From Pseudomonadota bacterium (GTDB lineage: Bacteria; Pseudomonadota; Alphaproteobacteria; Rhizobiales; Aestuariivirgaceae): a stretch of 57,446 nt of DNA. Numbering within the stretch: the first letter of the stretch is position 1; every line of letters begins with the position of its first letter. Location of the stretch: contig CAUJIO010000085.1 of assembly GCA_963205315.1 (NCBI GenBank), forward strand, positions 1 to 57,446. The letters run 5' to 3'. The position numbers and the translations under genes were made by a program. Below the pieces are notes generated by a model. The model worked only from the letters and a program-made list of their open reading frames with translations, was not told where the DNA came from and made no database searches. Of this stretch, positions 49,838 through 57,446 are shown one piece after another.

Positions 49838-50425
49838 GTGCAGATGGATCGACACCACGGCTCCGGCGAAACCTCCGAGCGCATACTCGACATTGCCCAG
49901 CAGCTTGTGCAGACGCGGGGCTACAACGCCTTCAGCTACGCCGACATCGCTGCGGCGCTGCAAGTCACCAAGGCAAGCCTGCATTATCATTTCCCGTCCA
50001 AGGCCTCGCTGGGGCTTTCGCTCATCTCGCGCTACGAGCACCGCTTTCGCCACCTGCTGGAGATCATCGCCGGCAAGGACGAGCCGGCAGCCGAACAGCT
50101 CAGAAGCTACATGTCGGTCTATGCGGGCGTTCTGGCTGATCATCGCATGTGCTTGTGCGGCATGCTGGCCGCCGAGTTCGAGACGCTGCCCAAGCCCATG
50201 CAGTCCGCGCTCGATCACTTCTTCGGCATGAACGAGACGTGGCTGGAAACCGTGCTTCGGAATGGGCTGCAAGATCAGTCGTTGCGTTTTGACGAAGAAC
50301 CGCGCGCCCTGGCGCAGTTCATCGTCGCCGCGCTCGAAGGTGCAATGATGTTGGCCCGTTCGCATGCCGATGACGGCCGGTTTCAAGCATCCGTCCGCCG
50401 GCTGCTGGCGGGCCTCGGCATATAG
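49838..50425 (+). CDS. TetR/AcrR-family transcriptional regulator
   Basis: 195 residues if GTG 49838 is used (GGAG ten bases upstream); ATG 49844 is two codons later. The N-terminal helix-turn-helix is complete: ERILDIAQQLVQTRGYNAFS, YADIAAALQVTKASLHYHF. The ligand domain contains RMCLCGMLAAEF, with two Cys in a CLC arrangement that could sense thiol-reactive compounds, as in NemR-like regulators (inference). Probably autoregulated and controlling the divergent NTF2-like gene through the shared operator. Confidence 0.88.
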   Translation: MQMDRHHGSGETSERILDIAQQLVQTRGYNAFSYADIAAALQVTKASLHYHFPSKASLGLSLISRYEHRFRHLLEIIAGKDEPAAEQLRSYMSVYAGVLADHRMCLCGMLAAEFETLPKPMQSALDHFFGMNETWLETVLRNGLQDQSLRFDEEPRALAQFIVAALEGAMMLARSHADDGRFQASVRRLLAGLGI

Positions 50426-50480
50426 ACGCCAGCGGCGAAGGCCGGTATCCTGGCAAGCGTTCCGGGGAGGAGTACCGATA

Positions 50481-50771
50481 CTGCTTATCATCTATGTGGC
50501 CGCGGTGTCTGGCTTCTGCTTCCTGGCTTTTGCCTGGGACAAATACTGCGCCATGCGGGGACTGTGGCGGATTCCTGAAAAGACACTGCTCATGCTGGCA
50601 GCGATCGGCGGCACACCAGGAGCATTTGCCGGTCAGCGCGTCCTGCGCCACAAGACACAGAAGCAGCCCTTTGGTACTTACCTGCTGCTGATCGCCATCG
50701 CGCAAGCCATCGGCATTTTGGCGCTGATCGTCCTGAGCGGCGGTTCCGCCGCCGCCCTGCTGCTGATTTGA
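50481..50771 (+). CDS. DUF1294 membrane protein (probable CTG start)
   Basis: 96 residues if read from CTG 50481, which lies 8 bases after GGGGAGGAG. No ATG, GTG or TTG fits that site; GTG 50496 would cut into the first helix. The DUF1294 motif is FAWDKYCAMRGLWRIPEKTL, then GGTPGAFAGQRVLRHKTQK and a second hydrophobic helix. Function unknown. Its 3' end lies 4 bases from the convergent GrdB-like gene. Confidence 0.7.
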   Translation: MLIIYVAAVSGFCFLAFAWDKYCAMRGLWRIPEKTLLMLAAIGGTPGAFAGQRVLRHKTQKQPFGTYLLLIAIAQAIGILALIVLSGGSAAALLLI

Positions 50772-50775
50772 TCCG

Positions 50776-51675
50776 TCAACGGAGCGTTTCGCGAATTTCG
50801 CGCGCCGTCTCCTTGCCACGGTTGAATTCAACGCGCCGCCGCGCGATCTCGTCCGGCGAAAGCCGCTCGACATTGCAGTAGTCGAGCTTCCAGCCGTGAT
50901 CGGTGCTCCACGCGAGCGGTGATTGCACTGTCGTGCGCGGTGCCTGCGCATGTTCCAGCAAATCGAGTGCACGCTTGAGTGTCAGGTCCTGAGAGGCGGC
51001 ATCGCCGGGCTTGCCTGCCGCATTGCCCAGAGGAAAGTCGCTGAACAGCAATCGTGGCACGCCCACATGTTCGACAATGTCCCTAGCACATCCCATGATG
51101 ACAGTGGATATGCCTTCGTCTTCCAGCGCCCGCGCCGCGAGGCTGACACTCTGATGGCAGACCGGGCAATTGGGTACGAGGATCGCGGCATCCGCGTGTA
51201 CGGCCTTCACGCGGGCCACGAGGTCCGGACAGTCGATGTCGATGGTCGTCCGCCGGCTGCGATTGGTCGGCAGGCCGAAGAAGAATGGAGCAACAGCACC
51301 GGCGCGCCCCGAGGCAACAGCGCGCCGCAACGCCGGGAGCGGGAAATATGTATTCTGGTCTTCTGCCGTCGTGTGCTGGCGGTCGATGGCCACATGCGAA
51401 ATGCGCAAGTCAGGATCCTTGTCCGTATTGCCCGCGTAGACCTGATAGAATTTCGCTGCCGCATTGTAGGGCGCGCCCGGGCCCTGATCGCCCTTGCCCG
51501 GTTGATAGGGCGCGGCCGTCGTCACCATGGCGATCCGGCACGCGCTCAAAGGCTTCAGCAAAGGCTGGAACGGCACACCGTCAAACTGCGCCCAGACGTA
51601 GGGCGCATCAAAGCCCAGCGCCGCGTAGTAGCTGCGGATGCGCGGCAAGTAGGCGATGGGGTCGCTAGCTGACAC
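50776..51675 (-). CDS. GrdB/PrdB-like reductase component (glycine/sarcosine/betaine reductase family)
   Basis: 299 residues. Matches by eye the selenoprotein B family of glycine/sarcosine/betaine and D-proline reductases: RIAMVTTAAPYQPG, DLRISHVAID, a Pro-rich PLPALRRAVASGRAGAVAP, then LVPNCPVCHQSVSLAARALE and FPLGNAAGKPGD. A CPVC pair (Cys170 and Cys173) sits where a redox Cys or Sec would be expected, and no in-frame TGA interrupts the gene. There is no signal peptide. It overlaps the MttB-like gene by 11 bases. The partner proteins GrdA and GrdC are not seen, so a complete classical reductase is unlikely. Confidence 0.75.
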   Translation of the reverse strand: MSASDPIAYLPRIRSYYAALGFDAPYVWAQFDGVPFQPLLKPLSACRIAMVTTAAPYQPGKGDQGPGAPYNAAAKFYQVYAGNTDKDPDLRISHVAIDRQHTTAEDQNTYFPLPALRRAVASGRAGAVAPFFFGLPTNRSRRTTIDIDCPDLVARVKAVHADAAILVPNCPVCHQSVSLAARALEDEGISTVIMGCARDIVEHVGVPRLLFSDFPLGNAAGKPGDAASQDLTLKRALDLLEHAQAPRTTVQSPLAWSTDHGWKLDYCNVERLSPDEIARRRVEFNRGKETAREIRETLR

Positions 51676-53221
51676 TGTTGGGCAGTTGCTCCTCGCGCCG
51701 CGCGATGAAATCTCTCAGCCCTTCGGCAATGCCTTCGTCAAGCTTAGGCTCTTCGTAATTCGCCAACATGATGCGTGCCTTGTCCCGGCCGCGCGTGTCG
51801 TGGTCCTTGGAACCTTCCGCCGACCATTGCTCGAAGGAATTGAAATCCATGATCGAGGGAATGAAGAAGGCCTTCTCGAAATGCTCGAGCGTATGCTGGG
51901 TGCCGAGGAAATGCCCGGCGGGGCCAACTTCGCGCACCGCCGCCATCGCCTCCTTGAAGTCGTCGAACTTGAGGCCACCGGCATACTTATACCAGCCGAC
52001 AAGCTGCTCGGCATCAGTCACGAATTTCGAGTAACCGCAGGCAAGCCCCGCCTCGAGCCAGCCCGCCACATGCCAGATGTAATTGGCGCCGGACAGGATC
52101 GCCGCATGCATCAGCATGTTGGCCTCGTAACCGGCCTGCGCGTCGTTCAGCTTCGAGCCAACGTGGAAACCGGACGTGCGCCATGGCAGCTTGTACTTCC
52201 GGGCGAGGGCGCCCATCAGATACATCATCTGGGCTGCTTCCGGAGTGCCGCCCATTGGGGCGCCGGTCTTCATGTCGACGGTCACCATAAACTGGCCGTA
52301 GATGGCCGGCGCGCCCGCACGGATCAGCTGCGTGTAGGCCACACCCGCCAAGGCCTCGGCATTCACCTGCGCGACCGCACCGACAGCCGAAGCGGACGTC
52401 GAAGCGCCGCACAGTGCGAAGGGGGCTGCGATGATGGGCTGGTTGCTGCGGGTATAGACCCGCATCGCATCGAGCATGGTCGAGTCCCACACCAGCGGCG
52501 AGTTGCAGTTGGTGATCGAGACAAGAACTGTATTGTCCTTCACATAATCGTCGCCGAAGACGATGCCGGCCATCTTCATCACGTCCTCGGCCCGCTCCTT
52601 CGAGGTGACGATGCCCATGAACGGCTTGTCGGAATACTTAAGCGCCGAGTGAATGATATGCAGATGGCGCTTCGGCACCGGAATCTCCATCGGCTCGCAG
52701 CAGATCGAGCTTGAGGAATGCAGTGCCGGTGACATGTAGGCAAGCTTGTGAAAGTTGTTGAGATCGGCAAGCGAGCCATAGCGGCGGTTGTTATCCAGAT
52801 CGCGCACGTAAGGCGCGCCATACATCGGCACAAACACGGTGTTCTTGCCGCCGACTTTGACCGTGCGTTCCGGGTTGCGGGCATTCAGCGTGAATTCCGA
52901 TGGCACCTTGGCGACGAGATCGAGCAACAGCCCGCGGTCGATCCTGACGCGCGTGCCCGAAACATCGGCGCCCGCCGCCTTCCACATTGAAATCGCCTCG
53001 TCGTCACGGAACTCGCAGCCGACCTCTTCAAGGATTTTCAGCGACTCGTCGTGGATCAGTTCAACTGCCTCGTCCGGAACCATCTGGTAGACGGGAATTT
53101 CACGCACCAGTGTCGGAAAGGATGCCATCGGCGCGGCACGCAAGGCCCGCCGGCCTTCGCGCCCACCGGCCCGGCGCGCCGTGGGTATAGTGTGGGCCAG
53201 GGAGGGCGTCGAGTCGGTCAT
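51665..53221 (-). CDS. Trimethylamine methyltransferase family protein (MttB superfamily, non-pyrrolysine)
   Basis: 518 residues of the COG5598 MttB superfamily. A TIM barrel with PDEAVELIHDESLKILEEVG near the N-terminus, then PMYGAPYVRD, NCNSPLVWDS, GGTPEAAQMMYL and FHVGSKLNDAQAGYEANML. Archaeal MttB uses pyrrolysine encoded by an in-frame TAG. Here there is none, as in MtgB-type glycine-betaine and related demethylases. No corrinoid protein is nearby. It lies 90 bases downstream of lysR and is translationally coupled to the GrdB-like gene. Likely substrate: a quaternary or methylated amine, by inference. Confidence 0.85.
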   Translation of the reverse strand: MTDSTPSLAHTIPTARRAGGREGRRALRAAPMASFPTLVREIPVYQMVPDEAVELIHDESLKILEEVGCEFRDDEAISMWKAAGADVSGTRVRIDRGLLLDLVAKVPSEFTLNARNPERTVKVGGKNTVFVPMYGAPYVRDLDNNRRYGSLADLNNFHKLAYMSPALHSSSSICCEPMEIPVPKRHLHIIHSALKYSDKPFMGIVTSKERAEDVMKMAGIVFGDDYVKDNTVLVSITNCNSPLVWDSTMLDAMRVYTRSNQPIIAAPFALCGASTSASAVGAVAQVNAEALAGVAYTQLIRAGAPAIYGQFMVTVDMKTGAPMGGTPEAAQMMYLMGALARKYKLPWRTSGFHVGSKLNDAQAGYEANMLMHAAILSGANYIWHVAGWLEAGLACGYSKFVTDAEQLVGWYKYAGGLKFDDFKEAMAAVREVGPAGHFLGTQHTLEHFEKAFFIPSIMDFNSFEQWSAEGSKDHDTRGRDKARIMLANYEEPKLDEGIAEGLRDFIARREEQLPNSVS

Positions 53222-53278
53222 GGCTGCTTCTCCATCAGTCTGGCTGTCATTTCAGCGCCTCTGCACGGATTGTTTCAA

Positions 53279-53291
53279 GCGAAGACTTCGC
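53279..53291. promoter_or_regulatory. Palindrome GCGAAGACTTCGC upstream of the MttB-like gene
   Basis: Two perfect 6-bp arms around one central base, about 60 bases upstream of the methyltransferase ATG and just after the lysR stop. Could be an operator or a short hairpin. Confidence 0.35.
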
Positions 53292-53311
53292 ATGCATCGA
53301 ATGAACTAAAC

Positions 53312-54208
53312 TCAATCGATGGAGGACAGAAGCCAGTTGCGCAGGACTTCGGCTTCCTGCTTCAGGGGCCGCTTGGCGGACCACGTGAGAAAGAAGGATT
53401 GCGGAGCGGCGATTTCAGCCGGAGAGATTTGCGCCAGCACGCCACGTTCAATCAGTGGTTTTACCAGGCTGAGCCAGCCCAGCGCCACGCCCTGGCCCGA
53501 CTGTGCCGCCTGCAAGGCGATGACGTAACTGTTGAACCGCCGCACGGTGAGCTTGCGGTGTGGCGCACCGGCTTCCCGCAGGAACTCGGCCCAGGTTGTC
53601 CACGACCAGTCGACACCCTCCACTGACAGCAGCGGCAGGACGGACAGGTCATTGACCGTCCTTGCCTTGTTGTCTGCAATGAAGGCAGGTGAAGCGACCG
53701 CCACGATGCGGTCACCGAACAGCAGGGTCGACTCTTCTTCCGGCCAGTTGCCGTCGCCGTATCGAACGCGCAGATCCACATCGTTTCGATGCAGATCCTG
53801 AGTCCGGTCGGATATGATGTGATCGATCACAATGTCCTGATGCGCGGCCCAGAAATCGCCCAGCCGCGGCATCAGCCAAAGCTGGGCAAAGGCCATGGTT
53901 GTGCCAATCGACACACTGCGCAGGCTGCCCATCTGCCCGACCTCCCGCAAGGTCGCGGCCACCCGTTCAAATGCTTCGCCGAGGCTGCGCGCCACGGCCT
54001 CGCCTTCCGGCGTCAGAGCCAGCGCACGATGCAGGCGGAGGAAGAGCGGCTTGCCGATCTCGTCTTCGAGAGTCTTGACTTGCTTTGACACCGCACCGGG
54101 CGTGACGTTCAACTCCTGCGCGGCTCGGGTCAGGCTCAAATGCCGCGCCGCTACCTCGAAGGCGGCAAGCGCATTGAGAGAAGGCAGGCTGTAGTGGCGG
54201 CGGATCAT
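53312..54208 (-). CDS. LysR-type transcriptional regulator, GcvA-like
   Basis: 298 residues. Winged helix-turn-helix in the first 65 residues (LNALAAFEVAARHLSLTRAA, VTPGAVSKQVKTLE), then the periplasmic-binding-protein-like effector domain (SIGTTMAFAQLWLMPRL, DVDLRVRYGDGNW). The form is that of the GcvA subgroup, whose members often control amino acid or amine metabolism. It is transcribed divergently from the TRAP genes and upstream of the MttB/GrdB-like pair on the same strand, so it probably controls both. Confidence 0.88.
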   Translation of the reverse strand: MIRRHYSLPSLNALAAFEVAARHLSLTRAAQELNVTPGAVSKQVKTLEDEIGKPLFLRLHRALALTPEGEAVARSLGEAFERVAATLREVGQMGSLRSVSIGTTMAFAQLWLMPRLGDFWAAHQDIVIDHIISDRTQDLHRNDVDLRVRYGDGNWPEEESTLLFGDRIVAVASPAFIADNKARTVNDLSVLPLLSVEGVDWSWTTWAEFLREAGAPHRKLTVRRFNSYVIALQAAQSGQGVALGWLSLVKPLIERGVLAQISPAEIAAPQSFFLTWSAKRPLKQEAEVLRNWLLSSID

Positions 54209-54297
54209 GGCAGCAATCTAGCGCCATTTTTCAGTTGAAGAAAGCTCATTCGAATCTGTCAGTCATCCGCCAATTCGGTTTATTGCGTTACAGAGAG

Positions 54298-54326
54298 TTG
54301 ACCGATTGTAAAAGTCGTTACACTAT
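54298..54326 (+). promoter_or_regulatory. Predicted promoter of the TRAP operon
   Basis: TTGACC (54298-54303), 17 bases, CACTAT (54321-54326). It lies in the 194-base lysR-dctQ gap, where LysR-type sites would be expected upstream, for example around 54250-54290. Confidence 0.5.
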
Positions 54327-54402
54327 GTCCAAAATCTGAAATGCATGAGGCAAACCGGCGCCAGACCGGAAGCCGGAAAAAAGAGCGGGGACGTCAAGGA
54401 GC

Positions 54403-54909
54403 ATGCCGAACTGGATCAAGACATATGTCCGGTGGGTCGAGGCGATAAACCGCCGGGTCGGCCGCGTCACCATGTACCTGCTGTTCGTGATCATGGGCAT
54501 CATGCTGTGGTCTTCCGCTTCGAAGGTGGCTCACCTTCCGGCAAACTGGACGCTTGAGACCGCCCAGTTCCTCTTTGTCGCCTATTATCTCCTGGGCGCC
54601 CCCTATTCGATGCAGCTCGATAGCAATGTGCGCATGGACCTCCTCTACGGCCGTCTCAATCCGCGCACCCAGGTGGCCTGGGACATCATCACAATCTTCT
54701 TCCTCATCTTCTACATCGGCGTGATGCTCTATGGCGCGGTGGAGAGTACGGCCTATGCCTTCGAGGTGGGCGAGCGCAACCCGACGGCCTGGCGCCCGCC
54801 GCTCTGGCCCATCAAGCTCGTGACCTGCATCGCCTTCTTCCTCCTGCTTCTTCAGGCCACAGCGCATTTCATCCGTGACTTGGCCACGCTGCGCAAGGTT
54901 AGCATCTGA
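54403..54909 (+). CDS. dctQ: TRAP transporter small membrane subunit (DctQ)
   Basis: 168 residues, four membrane helices. N-terminal IKTYVRWVEAINRRVGRVTM, then WTLETAQFLFVAYYLLGAPY and MDLLYGRLNPRTQVAWDII, the DctQ pattern. AAGGAG is very close to the ATG. The stop and the dctM start overlap by one base (TGATG). It joins DctM in the inner membrane to drive Na-coupled uptake of the ligand delivered by DctP. Confidence 0.9.
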   Translation: MPNWIKTYVRWVEAINRRVGRVTMYLLFVIMGIMLWSSASKVAHLPANWTLETAQFLFVAYYLLGAPYSMQLDSNVRMDLLYGRLNPRTQVAWDIITIFFLIFYIGVMLYGAVESTAYAFEVGERNPTAWRPPLWPIKLVTCIAFFLLLLQATAHFIRDLATLRKVSI

Positions 54910-56237
54910 TGTCCTACGAACTCATTGCGGGACTGATGTTCTCGACCCTCATGCTGATGATGCTGACGGGTCAGCGGGTCTTCGGCGCCATCGGCTTCGT
55001 GGCGGTTGTCGCCGCCCTCTGGCTGTGGGGCACCGGCGGCTCCGACATGGGCTACTCCGCCGTCATGAAGCTCATGAAGTGGAACGCGCTGCTGACACTG
55101 CCGATGTTCATCTTCATGGGCTACGTCATGTCGGAGACGAAGCTCGCCGCCGACCTTTACCGCATGTTCCATGTGTGGTTCGGCCCGATACCGGGCGGGC
55201 TGGCGATCGGCACCATTCTGCTGATGGTGATGATCTCGGCGATGAACGGCTTGTCCGTCGCGGGCATGGCGATCGGCGCCACCATTGCGCTGCCGCAGCT
55301 GGCCCAGAACGGCTATCGCAAGGAGATGATCTCCGGCGTCATCCAGGCCGGCTCGTCGCTCGGAATCCTCATTCCGCCTTCCGTCGTGCTCGTTCTTTAT
55401 GCCATGATCGCAAGGCAACCCGTGGGCCAGTTGTGGCTCGCCGGCGTCGTTCCGGGCCTCCTGATGGCGGGCATCTTCATCATCTACATCGCCATCCGCA
55501 CATGGTTGAACCCGGAAATCGGACCGCCGCTCAGCAAGGAAGCGCGCGCCGAAATCACCATGGCCGAGAAGATCAGACTGCTGCGCGCCGGGCTGCTGCC
55601 CATCTTCATCTTCTCCGTCATCATCATTCCTTTCGTCATGGGCTGGGCCAGCCTCAATGAAGCCTCGGTTATCGGTGCGCTTGCAACTGTGCTCGTTGCG
55701 GTCGCCAAGCGCCGCTTTACCTGGGCGGTGTTCGAGGAATCGACGCGGCAGACCCTCGCCATCACCTGCATGTTCATGCTCATCATCCTTGCGGCCCTGT
55801 CCTTCGGCGCCGTCTTCGACGGGCTGGGCGCCGGCAAGGTGATCGAGAATGTCTTCGTCGGTGAACTGCATCTCGAGCCCTGGCAGATCCTGGTGCTGAT
55901 GCAGCTCTCCTTCCTCATCATGGGCATGTTCCTTGACGACACGGCGATGCTGGTGATCGTGGCGCCGCTCTATGTGTCACTGGCCGACCATCTGGGCTAC
56001 AGCCTCATCTGGTACGGCGTGCTCTACACCATCACCTGCCAGATCGCCTATCTGACGCCGCCTTTCGGCTACAACCTGTTCCTCATGCGCGCCATGGCGC
56101 CCAAGGACTACACGCTGCCGATGATCTACCGGTCGGTCGTGCCGTGGGTGCTGCTCATGTTGCTGACACTCATCATCATCATGGTCTTCCCGCAGATCGC
56201 ACTCTGGCTGCCGGAACAGGTTTACGGGCCAAGCTAA
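54909..56237 (+). CDS. dctM: TRAP transporter large membrane subunit (DctM)
   Basis: 442 residues with about 11-12 membrane helices. GSSLGILIPPSVVLVLYAMI, MFLDDTAMLVIVAPLYVSLA and YLTPPFGYNLFLMRAM are diagnostic of the translocating subunit. Coupled to dctQ by a 1-base overlap and followed 48 bases later by dctP. The length is slightly greater than the common 425-430. Confidence 0.93.
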   Translation: MSYELIAGLMFSTLMLMMLTGQRVFGAIGFVAVVAALWLWGTGGSDMGYSAVMKLMKWNALLTLPMFIFMGYVMSETKLAADLYRMFHVWFGPIPGGLAIGTILLMVMISAMNGLSVAGMAIGATIALPQLAQNGYRKEMISGVIQAGSSLGILIPPSVVLVLYAMIARQPVGQLWLAGVVPGLLMAGIFIIYIAIRTWLNPEIGPPLSKEARAEITMAEKIRLLRAGLLPIFIFSVIIIPFVMGWASLNEASVIGALATVLVAVAKRRFTWAVFEESTRQTLAITCMFMLIILAALSFGAVFDGLGAGKVIENVFVGELHLEPWQILVLMQLSFLIMGMFLDDTAMLVIVAPLYVSLADHLGYSLIWYGVLYTITCQIAYLTPPFGYNLFLMRAMAPKDYTLPMIYRSVVPWVLLMLLTLIIIMVFPQIALWLPEQVYGPS

Positions 56238-56285
56238 ATTCCTGGACGCCGGGATGTACGAATTGAAAAGAGAAGGAGAAAGAGG

Positions 56286-57323
56286 ATGACGTCTAGACGC
56301 AATCTACTGTCGACCGGTCTCGCAGCCGGCGCGGCAACCCTCGCGGCACCCGCCGTGCTGGCTCAGGGCGCGCCCATCAAGTGGCGGCTCCAGACCTATG
56401 CCGGCGCCGCACTCGGTGCGGAAGTGGTGAAGCCCGCGATCGATCTCTTCAACCAGATCGCCAACGGCCAGATGGAAATCGAGCTGTTCTTTGCCGACCA
56501 GCTCGTACCGACGGCCGAGCTCTTCCGCGCCATGCAGAAGGGCACGATCGACGCCGTGCAGTCGGACGACGACTCGATGGCGAGCCCGACCGAGGTGACG
56601 GTGTTCGGCGGTTACTTCCCGCTGGCGCTGCGCTACTCGCTCGACGTTCCGGTGCTCTTCAACCACTGGGGCCTCGACCAGATCTGGAAAGAGGAATACG
56701 GCAAGGTCGGCATTCAGCACATCTCGGCCGGCTCGTGGGATCCGTGCAACTTCTCGACCAAGAAGCCGGTCAATAAGCTCGAGGATCTGCAGGGCCTGCG
56801 CATCTTCACCTTCCCGACGGCAGGCCGCTTCCTGTCGCGCTTCGGCGTCGTGCCGGTGACCGTGCCGTGGGAAGACGTGCAGGTGGGCCTGCAGACCGGC
56901 GAGCTCGATGGCATCGCCTGGAACGGCGTCACCGAGGACTACACCTCGGGCTGGGCGGATGTGACCGGCAACTTCCTCACCAACAACATCTCGGGCGCCT
57001 GGATCGGTCACTTCTTCGCCAACCAGGAGAGCTGGAACAAGGTGCCGCCCCACCTGCAGCAGATGCTCAAGGCTTGCTTCGACAGCTCGCACTACTATCG
57101 CCAGCACTGGTACTGGAATGGCGAGGCGCGCCTGCGCGTCGAGAAGGACAAGCTCAAGTATACCACGATCCCGGCTACCGAATGGGCCAAGGTCGAAGAG
57201 GAAGCCAAGAAGTTCTGGGACGAGATCGCGGCTGAAAGCGAAGTCAAGGCCAAGATCGTCAGCATCATCAAGCAGTACAATGAAGTGATGGTGAAGGCTG
57301 GTCCTCCCTACCGTTACAGCTGA
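56286..57323 (+). CDS. dctP: TRAP transporter substrate-binding protein (DctP), Tat-type signal
   Basis: 345 residues. The N-terminus TSRRNLLSTGLAAGAATLAA, then PAVLAQ, is a twin-arginine-like signal. The mature protein follows the DctP fold: IKWRLQTYAGAALG, GTIDAVQSDDDSM, PVNKLEDLQGLRIFTFPTAG with the usual carboxylate-binding Arg region, then VQVGLQTGELDGIAWNGVTE. The ligand is unknown; neighbours suggest a methylated amine or betaine, although most TRAP ligands carry a carboxylate, which betaines do. GAAAAGAGAAGGAGAAAG precedes the ATG. Confidence 0.92.
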   Translation: MTSRRNLLSTGLAAGAATLAAPAVLAQGAPIKWRLQTYAGAALGAEVVKPAIDLFNQIANGQMEIELFFADQLVPTAELFRAMQKGTIDAVQSDDDSMASPTEVTVFGGYFPLALRYSLDVPVLFNHWGLDQIWKEEYGKVGIQHISAGSWDPCNFSTKKPVNKLEDLQGLRIFTFPTAGRFLSRFGVVPVTVPWEDVQVGLQTGELDGIAWNGVTEDYTSGWADVTGNFLTNNISGAWIGHFFANQESWNKVPPHLQQMLKACFDSSHYYRQHWYWNGEARLRVEKDKLKYTTIPATEWAKVEEEAKKFWDEIAAESEVKAKIVSIIKQYNEVMVKAGPPYRYS

Positions 57324-57346
57324 TCCGCGCCCCACGATCTGAATGG

Positions 57347-57375
57347 AAAGGGCGGCCCTCGGGGCCGCCCTTTTT
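57347..57375 (+). terminator. Rho-independent terminator of the TRAP operon
   Basis: AAAGGGCGGCCC (57347-57358), TCG loop, GGGCCGCCCTTT (57362-57373), then TT. A perfect stem directly after dctP. Confidence 0.92.
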
Positions 57376-57402
57376 GTTGCCGGGACTGCCGCAAAGCCAG
57401 TA

Positions 57403-57446
57403 TCAGGCGGCCTGTTGCTGCGGCACTTCGCGGCGGCCGGAGCCAG
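57403..57446 (-). CDS. Possible 3' end of a minus-strand gene (fragment)
   Basis: Reading leftward from the window edge, the minus strand encodes GSGRREVPQQQAA and a TGA at 57403-57405. It is convergent with dctP. This is too short to identify or be sure of. Confidence 0.25.
   Translation of the reverse strand, partial: GSGRREVPQQQAA

Noticed and set aside
51665-53221. Pyrrolysine-containing MttB
   Set aside because: The frame is complete without any in-frame TAG and no pyl genes are visible, so the pyrrolysine version is not supported.

Overview
The window reads as chromosomal DNA of a GC-rich alphaproteobacterium, most likely order Hyphomicrobiales (Rhizobiales). The reasons are a glgP-glgB-glgC-glgA-pgm operon in the order known from Agrobacterium, a FeuP/FeuQ-like two-component pair, a BA14K-family secreted protein, a divergent homologue of the alphaproteobacterial ATPase zeta inhibitor, the ffs-dnaX-ybaB-recR block, and dense operons with many ATGA/TGATG overlaps. 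I see no prophage, insertion sequence, CRISPR array or tRNA.

Layout. 1-8,800: glycogen synthesis and breakdown on the minus strand, ending in a partial pgm at the left edge. 8,825-14,650: an EamA exporter, serine dehydratase, a large acyl-CoA dehydrogenase and glucose-6-phosphate isomerase. 14,760-22,190: translation block pheT, pheS, rplT, rpmI and infC, with a PepSY protein plus response regulator plus histidine kinase lying between rpmI and infC. 22,320-26,000: a TVP38 membrane protein, a mercuric-reductase-like flavoprotein and a second histidine kinase in one operon. 26,170-33,915: rpmH, rnpA, yidC, engB, argB, a HAD nucleotidase, dapD, two tandem DUF805 genes and dapE on the plus strand. 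33,899-36,500: truA, fmt, def and a BA14K protein. 36,620-39,381: SRP RNA, dnaX, ybaB, recR. 39,424-49,660: mixed accessory genes, including a repetitive secreted protein, a TadG/von Willebrand protein, rmuC, two tiny candidate genes with their own terminators, prolyl iminopeptidase, mscL, an aminotransferase, a candidate small RNA, a DUF4112/zeta-like cluster, MarC and small periplasmic proteins. 49,838-50,771: a TetR regulator and a DUF1294 protein.

50,776-57,375 looks like one metabolic unit. A LysR regulator, a non-pyrrolysine trimethylamine-methyltransferase-family protein (MttB superfamily) and a GrdB/PrdB-like reductase component are encoded on the minus strand. A complete TRAP transporter (DctQ, DctM, DctP) is encoded divergently. 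My inference is uptake and demethylation or reductive cleavage of a methylated amine or betaine. The substrate is unknown. This is the best candidate in the window for a poorly described system.

Most boundaries follow intact open reading frames. Where the longest frame begins too early, I moved the start by homology, Shine-Dalgarno position or an overlapping promoter, and say so. Promoters, hairpins and operators are read by eye and are hypotheses.
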